Below are positions 1 through 4,468 of a stretch of 6,658 bases of DNA, one piece after another. Location: contig JAEWAX010000135.1 in the NCBI GenBank assembly GCA_023391425.1, forward strand, positions 1 through 6,658, read 5' to 3'. The notes under the pieces are model-generated. The model did not search any database. It saw only the letters and a program-made list of their open reading frames with translations, and had not been told where the DNA came from. The position numbers and the translations under genes were made by a program. The stretch comes from Bacillota bacterium (lineage in GTDB: Bacteria > Bacillota > Clostridia > Acetivibrionales > DSM-1351). The first letter of the stretch is position 1, and the number at the start of each line of letters is the position of its first letter.

Positions 1-85
1 AACAAAGAGCCAATCACCTTGTAATGCGATTGGCCCTTCATAAAAATTCAGTTTACTGTTCTACCCCAACTATTGACATAGAACC
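1..85 (-). mobile_element. Probable end of an ISL3-like insertion sequence (partial)
   Basis: Positions 59-85 carry CCCCAACTATTGACATAG followed by AACC. Read inward on the minus strand this begins GGTTCTATGTCAATAG and continues into GTTGGGG, which from memory resembles terminal inverted repeats of ISL3-family (IS204/IS1001/IS1165) elements. The repeat is followed directly by eight A residues (86-93), and ISL3 elements make 8-bp AT-rich target duplications, so the element would lie to the left, mostly outside the window. Positions 1-11 match the last 11 bases of the repeat (75-85) at 8 of 11 positions in the same orientation. No transposase coding sequence is visible here. The family assignment is recall and inference, and the A-run may simply belong to the adjacent terminator. 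Confidence 0.4.
9..34. repeat. Inverted repeat / hairpin near window edge
   Basis: GCCAATC (9-15) pairs perfectly with GATTGGC (28-34) around a 12-nt loop. The stem could be lengthened by AAG/CTT pairing beyond one mismatch. Neither strand has a convincing T-tract after the stem, so this is a weak terminator candidate. If 1-85 is an insertion sequence end, the hairpin would sit between the transposase gene and the terminal repeat. Confidence 0.4.
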
Positions 86-116
86 AAAAAAAAGGAAAGC
101 TAAGCTTTCCTTTTTT
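86..116 (-). terminator. Bidirectional intrinsic terminator after the sugar ATPase gene
   Basis: GGAAAGC (94-100) and GCTTTCC (104-110) form a 7-bp stem with a TAA loop. The stem is flanked by eight A on the left and six T on the right, so each strand has a T-tract after the stem and extra A-U pairs can lengthen it. It lies 13 bp beyond the stop codon of the minus-strand ATPase gene and should end that transcript. It would also stop transcription entering from the left. Confidence 0.85.
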
Positions 117-129
117 ATTAATAAAACTA

Positions 130-1248
130 TTAGTTAATAATTGTACGTTCAGTTTCTTTGTCAAACAAGTGAAGCTTATTAGCATCAATTGCAAGCTTAA
201 CAACATCACCAGTCTTAGTCTTTGATCTAGCGTTAACTCTTGCAGTAACTGTTCCAGTAGCGCCTTCAACGATCATATAAAGATAAGTCTCAGCACCGAG
301 CATTTCAACCAAGTCAACATTTGCTTCAATAATGCTATCAGGCATTGACTCCAAGTACATAGCCTCATCACGAATGTGTTCTGGTCTGATACCAACTAAA
401 ACTTCTTTACCGATATAATCAGTTCCTTCTAACTTCTTAGCTTTTCCTTCTGGAAGCTTAACATCATTCTTACCAAACACAAGATGTAAGTCATTTCCAC
501 GTTGTGTAAGAACAGCGTTTATAATGTTCATTTGTGGGCTACCAATAAATGTAGCAACAAACATATTGTTTGGTCTGTCATATAATGAAGTTGGTGAATC
601 AACCTGTTGAATGTAACCATCCTTCATAACAACGATTCTAGTACCCATTGTTAACGCTTCTGTCTGGTCATGCGTTACATATATAAATGTTGTATTAAGT
701 CTATTGTGTAATCTACCAATCTCAGTTCTCATCTGAACTCTGAGCTTAGCATCCAAGTTTGAAAGAGGCTCATCCATCAAGAATACTTTAGGCTCACGTA
801 CAATTGCACGTCCTAACGCAACTCTCTGTCTTTGTCCACCTGATAAAGCCTTTGGCTTTCTATCAAGTAAATGCTCAATATCAAGTATCTTAGCAGCTTC
901 CTGTACACGTTTCTTGATTTCATCTTTTGGTGTTTTTCTGAGCTTCAAACCAAAAGCCATGTTATCATAAACTGTCATGTGTGGATACAAAGCATAGTTC
1001 TGGAAAACCATTGCTATATCTCTGTCCTTTGGTGCAACATCATTTACTAATTTATCTCCAATGTACAATTCACCTTCAGAAATTTCTTCCAAACCAGCTA
1101 TCATTCTAAGTGTAGTAGTTTTACCACAACCAGAAGGACCAACTAGAACAAGGAATTCATTGTGCTCAATATCAAGATTAAAATCATTAACAGCGGTAAC
1201 CCCACCTGCATATCTTTTGTAAATATTTTTTAGCTTTAAACTAGCCAT
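130..1248 (-). CDS. msmK: Carbohydrate ABC importer ATPase, MsmK/UgpC/MalK type
   Basis: This 372-aa cytoplasmic ATP-binding subunit powers sugar-uptake ABC importers. Visible motifs are Walker A GPSGCGKT (37-44), Q-loop FQNYALYPH (82-90), ABC signature LSGGQRQR (135-142), Walker B VFLMDEPLSNLD (155-166) and the switch histidine in VTHD (H193). From about residue 236 there is a C-terminal TOBE/OB-type regulatory region with GSPQMN and a later GIRPEH motif, as in MalK and UgpC. The length is normal for the family. The start is supported by GGGGAGGT (1256-1263, minus strand) 7 nt before ATG. No permease or solute-binding gene adjoins it, which fits the shared 'orphan' ATPases known in Firmicutes that serve several importers; the actual sugars cannot be read from the sequence. 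The symbol is by family and could equally be ugpC. It is transcribed away from the arginine genes and has its own terminator. Confidence 0.93.
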   Translation of the reverse strand: MASLKLKNIYKRYAGGVTAVNDFNLDIEHNEFLVLVGPSGCGKTTTLRMIAGLEEISEGELYIGDKLVNDVAPKDRDIAMVFQNYALYPHMTVYDNMAFGLKLRKTPKDEIKKRVQEAAKILDIEHLLDRKPKALSGGQRQRVALGRAIVREPKVFLMDEPLSNLDAKLRVQMRTEIGRLHNRLNTTFIYVTHDQTEALTMGTRIVVMKDGYIQQVDSPTSLYDRPNNMFVATFIGSPQMNIINAVLTQRGNDLHLVFGKNDVKLPEGKAKKLEGTDYIGKEVLVGIRPEHIRDEAMYLESMPDSIIEANVDLVEMLGAETYLYMIVEGATGTVTARVNARSKTKTGDVVKLAIDANKLHLFDKETERTIIN

Positions 1249-1432
1249 TTTTTTTACCTCCCCAAAAACTCACAATTTTGTTTAAGTATCTTTTACTTTT
1301 ATCATTTTTACACTTACTATGATACACTGCAATAATAGTACAAACCATATTGCTTTTTAACAAAATTAATTTTTTGCTTTTAGTACTTTTGTATACTGTT
1401 TAATATCCTATAAAATTATATCAGTATTAATA
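1249..1432. other. AT-rich intergenic region upstream of the ATPase gene
   Basis: This is the left part of the 423-bp divergent gap between the ATPase gene and argC. It holds the ATPase ribosome binding site (1256-1263) and a candidate minus-strand promoter (1335-1363). I see no plausible gene in either direction, no catabolite-control (cre) site close to consensus and no terminator. The rest of the gap is covered by the argC promoter and leader entries. Confidence 0.6.
1335..1363 (-). promoter_or_regulatory. Candidate promoter for the sugar ATPase gene
   Basis: On the minus strand TTGTTA (1358-1363) is separated by 17 bp from TACTAT (1335-1340). Each hexamer matches the sigma-A consensus at 4 of 6 positions. 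It would leave an untranslated leader of roughly 80 nt. The surrounding DNA is so AT-rich that other weak combinations exist, so this is only the best spaced of several. Confidence 0.3.
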
Positions 1433-1461
1433 TTGTATTTTTATGCACTATACTGTATAAT
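1433..1461 (+). promoter_or_regulatory. argC promoter (sigma-A type)
   Basis: TTGTAT (1433-1438), a 17-bp spacer and a perfect TATAAT (1456-1461) form a strong vegetative-type promoter reading toward argC. Transcription should start near 1468, giving a leader of about 200 nt. The same block recurs before argD (4319-4347): over 34 nt starting at the -35 element the two are identical at 30 positions, including most of the spacer, which is far more conservation than a promoter alone needs. Confidence 0.8.
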
Positions 1462-1467
1462 TATAAG
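1434..1467 (+). promoter_or_regulatory. Tandem ARG boxes (putative ArgR/AhrC operator) at argC
   Basis: TGTATTTTTATGCA (1434-1447) fits the ARG-box core pattern TG-N-AT-WWWW-AT-N-CA exactly and overlaps the -35 element. A second, partial match, TGTATAATTATAAG (1454-1467), begins 20 bp further on and covers the -10; its last two bases do not fit. Two boxes about one helical repeat pair apart is the usual layout for hexameric ArgR/AhrC repressors. Binding here would block RNA polymerase when arginine is plentiful. The regulator gene is not in the window, so the assignment is by pattern. Confidence 0.65.
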
Positions 1468-1469
1468 CA

Positions 1470-1590
1470 GAGTTTTTGATTTCAGATGGAGTTTATACTC
1501 CATCCGACGCTTAGAAATCGCAATCCAGGGTCGTAACGTCGCTTTACTGCTGCTTATTGGTGCAGGAGTATTCGCAGCGGTAGACATCGG
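1470..1590 (+). ncRNA. Structured GC-enriched argC leader, candidate cis-regulatory RNA
   Basis: Bases 1501-1590 are 47/90 G+C (52%), while the 90 bases before 1471 are 18/90 (20%). Stems visible by eye are: GATGGAGT/ACTCCATC (1485-1492 with 1497-1504, TTAT loop); GATTTC/GAAATC enclosing it (1478-1483 with 1514-1519); an 11-bp stem with two G-U pairs (1543-1553 with 1574-1584, 20-nt loop); and CGACG/CGTCG (1505-1509 with 1537-1541), which crosses the second helix and would make a pseudoknot. GC-rich folded leaders in AT-rich genomes are typical of riboswitches and other cis-regulatory RNAs. I see no T-box AGGGTGG-type motif and do not recognise a known class. No terminator follows, so any control would more likely act on translation or RNA stability. 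Confidence 0.45.
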
Positions 1591-1653
1591 ATAAATAGAT
1601 TCATTACAGTATAGTTGTTAATAATGCAGATGAGCTTAATAGTACATCTATTG

Positions 1654-1659
1654 AAAGGA
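1654..1659 (+). promoter_or_regulatory. Ribosome binding site deciding the argC start
   Basis: AAAGGA lies 0 nt before ATG 1660, 6 nt before an in-frame GTG at 1666 and 12 nt before ATG 1672. ATG 1660 is too close to be used. GTG 1666 has the best spacing, while ATG 1672 starts exactly where the conserved protein begins. Just upstream, ATCTATT (1646-1652) can pair either with AATAGAT (1594-1600) or, through CATCT, with AGATG (1628-1632). Confidence 0.5.
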
Positions 1660-1671
1660 ATGAAAGTGAAG

Positions 1672-2613
1672 ATGAAATATACAATTTTTGTTGATGGAAG
1701 CGAAGGCACTACAGGTTTAAAGATTAATGAAAGATTGGCAGATAGAAATGATTTAAATGTTATAAAAATTGATTTCGATAAACGTAAAGACCTTAATGAA
1801 AGAAAAAAATATATTAACAGTGCAGATATTGTATTTCTGTGTTTACCTGATTCAGCTGCAAAAGAAGCAGTATCTCTAATAAACAATCCATCAACAAAGG
1901 TAATTGATGCAAGCACAGCTCATAGAACAGATATTAATTGGGCATATGGTTTACCAGAATTAAGTAAGATGCACCGTCATAAAATAGAGAACTCAACCAG
2001 AGTAGCAAATCCAGGCTGCTATGCAACTGGCTTCATAAGCATTATGTATCCCTTGGTAGCAGAAGGTTTTATCCCAAAAGATTATCCCGCAACAATACAT
2101 GCTATTTCTGGTTATAGTGGCGGTGGAAAAAAACGTATTGCAGAATTTGAATCACCTAACGGAAACCCGTTTGTGAGTCCACAACTGTATAGTTTGGGAT
2201 TAACACACAAGCATGTACCTGAAATGACTATGTATAGTGGTCTTAGTTGTGCACCTATATTTTCGCCTATTATAAGTTCATTTTATAAAGGTATGTCTGT
2301 ATGTGTGCCTATACATAAAAGACTTTTACCAGGTAATCCTACAAAGGAAATAATACATGAATTCTTATCAAACTATTACGACAGCGAAAAATATATAAAA
2401 GTTATGCCATTAGGCTCTGAAAATAGTTACCCAAATAGTTTTTTAGGAGCAACAAGGGTAAATGACACTAACTACCTTGAAATATATGTTACCGGAAATG
2501 ATGAACAAATAATGCTTGTATCTGTTTTAGATAACTTGGGTAAAGGCGCATCTGGAGCTGCAATTCAAAATATGAACATAATGTTGGGGCTTCCAGAAAG
2601 CTTAGGTCTTTAA
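1672..2613 (+). CDS. argC: N-acetyl-gamma-glutamyl-phosphate reductase (type 2 ArgC)
   Basis: ArgC reduces N-acetylglutamyl phosphate with NADPH to N-acetylglutamate semialdehyde, the third step of the acetylated arginine pathway, in the cytoplasm. The N-terminus has a nucleotide-binding strand and loop, FVDGSEGTTGL (6-16), of the short 'type 2' AGPR class rather than the GATGYTG form of type 1. The active-site cysteine is C116 in NPGCYATG; THKHVPEM (178-185) carries the likely catalytic histidine, and GKGASGAAIQN (290-300) is the C-terminal motif. At 313 aa it has the normal type 2 length. An upstream ATG at 1615 would add 19 residues of unconserved look with no ribosome binding site, so the later start was chosen; GTG 1666 is a close alternative. 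It is followed after 47 bp by argB with no terminator between, so the two should share a transcript. There is no argJ between them, unlike many clostridial argCJB clusters. Confidence 0.94.
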   Translation: MKYTIFVDGSEGTTGLKINERLADRNDLNVIKIDFDKRKDLNERKKYINSADIVFLCLPDSAAKEAVSLINNPSTKVIDASTAHRTDINWAYGLPELSKMHRHKIENSTRVANPGCYATGFISIMYPLVAEGFIPKDYPATIHAISGYSGGGKKRIAEFESPNGNPFVSPQLYSLGLTHKHVPEMTMYSGLSCAPIFSPIISSFYKGMSVCVPIHKRLLPGNPTKEIIHEFLSNYYDSEKYIKVMPLGSENSYPNSFLGATRVNDTNYLEIYVTGNDEQIMLVSVLDNLGKGASGAAIQNMNIMLGLPESLGL

Positions 2614-2660
2614 GAATTTTTTTATCTTGATGAAGTTAAGGTTATAGGAGGGGTATTTTT

Positions 2661-3572
2661 ATGAATTATGAAAACCAAATTAAAAAAGCAGAAATACTTA
2701 TAGAAGCTCTGCCATACATACAGAAGCTATATGGTAAAACGGTAGTTATTAAATATGGTGGAAATGCAATGATTAATGATGAACTTAAAAATTCCGTCAT
2801 GGAAGATATAACTCTTTTAAAGTATATTGGAATGAATCCAGTATTGGTTCATGGCGGTGGTCCTGATATTAATAGAGCTTTACAAGCATATGATATAAAA
2901 AGTGAATTTGTAAATGGACTCAGAGTTACAGATTCTCAAACAATGGAAGTTGCTCAAATGGTATTGGTTGGTAAGACCAACAAACAAATAGTCTCAATGC
3001 TAAACAACAAAGGCGGAAAAGCCATTGGATTATGCGGAATCGATGGAAAGTTAATTGAATGCGAACAATATAAAACAGAAATCAATGGTGAAAAAAGGGA
3101 TATAGGATATGTTGGAAATATAACAAAAATTAATTCAAAAGTATTAGATCTTATATCAAAAGATGAGTATATACCAGTAGTTGCACCTATAGGAGTTGGC
3201 CCAAATGGCGAAAGCTATAATATAAATGCCGATACTGTTGCCGGGGAAATTGCTTCTGCTCTTAAAGCCGAGAAGCTCATGCTTCTCACTGATGTTGAAG
3301 GTGTTAAGCTTTCAAAAGATAGCGAATCAGTAGCTCCAGCCTTAACTATTGATGAAGTCCACAACCTTATTGACAATAAGGTTATAGAAGGCGGAATGAT
3401 ACCTAAGGTATTAGGTTGCATAGATGCTCTGGAAAAAGGGGTTGGTAGAACTCATATTCTTGATGGTAGAATTCCTCATTGTATTTTACTTGAAATATTT
3501 ACATACAAAGGTATTGGTACAATGATTATGAAGGATAAAAAGTTATACCATCAAAACGAAGCACTTTATTAA
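2661..3572 (+). CDS. argB: Acetylglutamate kinase (ArgB)
   Basis: ArgB phosphorylates N-acetylglutamate with ATP, the second and usually feedback-controlled step of arginine synthesis. Amino-acid-kinase-family motifs are KYGGNAM (31-37, phosphate-binding lysine K31), HGGGPD (64-69, substrate loop), GLRVTD (86-91), NINADTVAGEIA (187-198) and GGMIPK (244-249, catalytic K249). The length of 303 aa is typical. About 25 residues precede the first core strand, matching the N-terminal helix known to join dimers into arginine-inhibited hexamers, and HILDGR (265-270) lies in the C-terminal region that forms the arginine site in such enzymes; arginine sensitivity is therefore likely but inferred. The start is fixed by AGGAGGGG (2646-2653) 7 nt before ATG. 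It is co-transcribed with argC and its transcript ends at the terminator 18 bp beyond its stop codon. Confidence 0.96.
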   Translation: MNYENQIKKAEILIEALPYIQKLYGKTVVIKYGGNAMINDELKNSVMEDITLLKYIGMNPVLVHGGGPDINRALQAYDIKSEFVNGLRVTDSQTMEVAQMVLVGKTNKQIVSMLNNKGGKAIGLCGIDGKLIECEQYKTEINGEKRDIGYVGNITKINSKVLDLISKDEYIPVVAPIGVGPNGESYNINADTVAGEIASALKAEKLMLLTDVEGVKLSKDSESVAPALTIDEVHNLIDNKVIEGGMIPKVLGCIDALEKGVGRTHILDGRIPHCILLEIFTYKGIGTMIMKDKKLYHQNEALY

Positions 3573-3590
3573 TACATAGATTTTTTATAT

Positions 3591-3632
3591 AAAAACACTT
3601 CTAATTATGATATAATATTAGAAGTGTTTTTT
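3591..3632 (+). terminator. Intrinsic terminator of argCB, with a -10 element in its loop
   Basis: A 15-bp perfect stem pairs 3591-3605 with 3617-3631 around an 11-nt loop, ending in six T (3627-3632). It lies 18 bp after the argB stop and would end the argCB transcript. The right edge of the 5' arm and the loop contain TGATATAAT, an extended -10 promoter element for the next gene. Confidence 0.9.
3608..3616 (+). promoter_or_regulatory. Candidate extended -10 promoter for the PilZ gene
   Basis: TGATATAAT is a perfect TGn-TATAAT extended -10. The position 17 bp upstream reads TATAAA, a poor -35 element, which extended -10 promoters can tolerate. Transcription would start near 3623, inside the 3' arm of the argCB terminator, so such an RNA would lack the 5' arm and not terminate. 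The leader would be about 30 nt. TATAAT-like strings arise easily in AT-rich loops, so this is moderate evidence. Confidence 0.45.
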
Positions 3633-3635
3633 ACT

Positions 3636-3641
3636 AGGGGG
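3636..3641 (+). promoter_or_regulatory. Ribosome binding site supporting a TTG start
   Basis: AGGGGG lies 10 nt before TTG 3652. The next in-frame ATG comes only at codon 48, well inside the N-terminal domain, so the TTG start is preferred. A TTG start combined with a long spacer suggests modest translation. Confidence 0.6.
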
Positions 3642-3651
3642 CAGAAAAGCT

Positions 3652-4293
3652 TTGAATAAAATATGTATATCGAAATTGGGTCTTTGTGGTTCATTAATAA
3701 GCATACGAATAGGAAATGGTCTTATTTGGTACAACAATATAGTATGCAACTGTACCGATGATGGTATTGATATTCCTTTAACTGCTGATCTAATGAAAGC
3801 CTGTCTTTTGCTTGAGACTTTTGTTACTATTAAATTTGGGAATGAACAGTTCGAATACCTTATTCATGGTTCAATATCTAAAATTGAATTAAGTGGTTCC
3901 CCATTTATTAGAGTGCAAGCTTTGAATATTTTCGGTAATATAAATAATCGTGTATTTCCACGTCAGAGTGTTTACCTGCCAGCTACACTGTCTATTGATA
4001 ACAATAATACATACTTCTGTACAGTCTCAAATATATCACTTGGAGGTATTGCTTTTCTACTTGATAAGGAAATACCGTGTGCTACTATATGTGAAGCAAA
4101 TATTTTTTTAAATGAACAAAATACTATTTTTACCAAGGGAGTAATTCTTAGATGTTCTCCTTTGTCTTCACTGCTAGAATTTAGTATGCAGTTTACGTTT
4201 ATGGACGAAGAAGATAGCAACTGTTTATACTCTTTTTTATATTCAATAAATAATTCATACAATACTTTAAGATCTAAATATTCAGACAATTAA
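3652..4293 (+). CDS. YcgR-like PilZ-domain protein, probable c-di-GMP receptor
   Basis: This 213-aa cytoplasmic protein has no signal peptide or membrane segment. Residues 1 to about 95 look like the beta-rich N-terminal domain of YcgR-type proteins. The PilZ domain follows, with the c-di-GMP-binding pair of motifs intact: RVFPR (100-104, the RxxxR motif) and NISLGG (127-132, the D/N-x-S-x-x-G motif). Such proteins bind cyclic di-GMP and act on motility, polysaccharide export or other surface functions; the partner here cannot be read from the sequence. It starts with TTG. It sits between argB and argD but has its own candidate promoter and is bounded by terminators on both sides, so it appears to be an independent transcript, not part of the arginine pathway. 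No flagellar or exopolysaccharide genes are in view. The domain call is fairly secure; the physiological role is unknown. Confidence 0.82.
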   Translation: MNKICISKLGLCGSLISIRIGNGLIWYNNIVCNCTDDGIDIPLTADLMKACLLLETFVTIKFGNEQFEYLIHGSISKIELSGSPFIRVQALNIFGNINNRVFPRQSVYLPATLSIDNNNTYFCTVSNISLGGIAFLLDKEIPCATICEANIFLNEQNTIFTKGVILRCSPLSSLLEFSMQFTFMDEEDSNCLYSFLYSINNSYNTLRSKYSDN

Positions 4294-4318
4294 TACATTT
4301 TTGCAGACATTATTCTTA

Positions 4319-4347
4319 TTGCATTTTTATACACAATAATGTATAAT
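4319..4347 (+). promoter_or_regulatory. argD promoter (sigma-A type)
   Basis: TTGCAT (4319-4324), a 17-bp spacer and a perfect TATAAT (4342-4347) mirror the argC promoter, with 30 of 34 identical bases from the -35 onward. Transcription should start near 4354 and carry a leader of about 115 nt. The -10 lies within the 5' arm of the terminator that ends the PilZ transcript. Confidence 0.8.
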
Positions 4348-4353
4348 TATAAA
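4320..4353 (+). promoter_or_regulatory. Tandem ARG boxes (putative ArgR/AhrC operator) at argD
   Basis: TGCATTTTTATACA (4320-4333) fits the ARG-box core TG-N-AT-WWWW-AT-N-CA exactly. TGTATAATTATAAA (4340-4353) is a partial second match 20 bp downstream, over the -10. Placement relative to the promoter is identical to that at argC, which makes co-regulation of argCB and argD-carA by one arginine repressor the simplest reading. Confidence 0.65.
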
Positions 4354-4380
4354 TTATATGTTATTGTGTTTTTTAATTTT
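4331..4380 (+). terminator. Intrinsic terminator of the PilZ gene, overlapping the argD promoter
   Basis: Bases 4331-4348 pair with 4352-4369 to give an 18-bp stem (two G-U wobbles, 9 outer pairs perfect: ACACAATAA/TTATTGTGT) with a 3-nt loop, followed by a T-rich tract (4370-4380). The stem is AT-rich but long. It starts 37 bp after the PilZ stop codon. Transcripts from the argD promoter would begin at about 4354, inside the 3' arm, and so escape it. Confidence 0.75.
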
Positions 4381-4390
4381 AGCAAGTATA

Positions 4391-4429
4391 AAGACTAGTC
4401 TTGTGCAAGCGCCGTAAGGCATGACACAA
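4391..4429 (+). other. Structured argD leader: palindrome and GNRA-capped hairpin
   Basis: AAGACTAGTCTT (4391-4402) is a perfect 12-bp palindrome. It overlaps an imperfect hairpin: TTGTG (4401-4405) pairs with CACAA (4425-4429), and an inner GCC/GGC stem (4411-4413 with 4418-4420) is capped by a GTAA tetraloop of GNRA type. The inner part is GC-rich compared with the surrounding DNA. Because they share bases 4401-4402, the two structures compete. No T-tract follows, so it is not a terminator. Its function is unknown. Confidence 0.4.
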
Positions 4430-4468
4430 ACAAAAAATCTTTACTATTAGATTTAAAGGAGTGATTTT

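Noticed and set aside
48..269. 73-codon minus-strand open frame running through the terminator and the ATPase 3' end.
   Set aside because: It overlaps the ATPase coding sequence in another frame, spans the terminator, and has no ribosome binding site or family resemblance.
1520..1594. Open frame on the plus strand reading a hydrophobic, protein-like stretch (GRNVALLLLIGAGVFAAVDIG) ending at TAA about 1592-1594.
   Set aside because: The frame has no ATG, GTG or TTG start before it and no ribosome binding site, and the bases are better explained by the 11-bp RNA stem they form. It could be a gene remnant, but nothing else supports that.
1468..1671. T-box riboswitch for arginine upstream of argC.
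   Set aside because: The conserved T-box antiterminator motif (AGGGTGGNACC-like) is absent and there is no terminator before argC.
1554..1916. 120-codon minus-strand open frame overlapping the argC start.
   Set aside because: It is antisense to the well-conserved N-terminal half of ArgC, has no recognisable motif, and is a shadow of that gene.
3972..4289. 105-codon minus-strand open frame within the PilZ gene.
   Set aside because: The plus-strand reading carries intact RxxxR and NxSxxG motifs, a ribosome binding site and flanking terminators. The minus-strand frame shows no such support.
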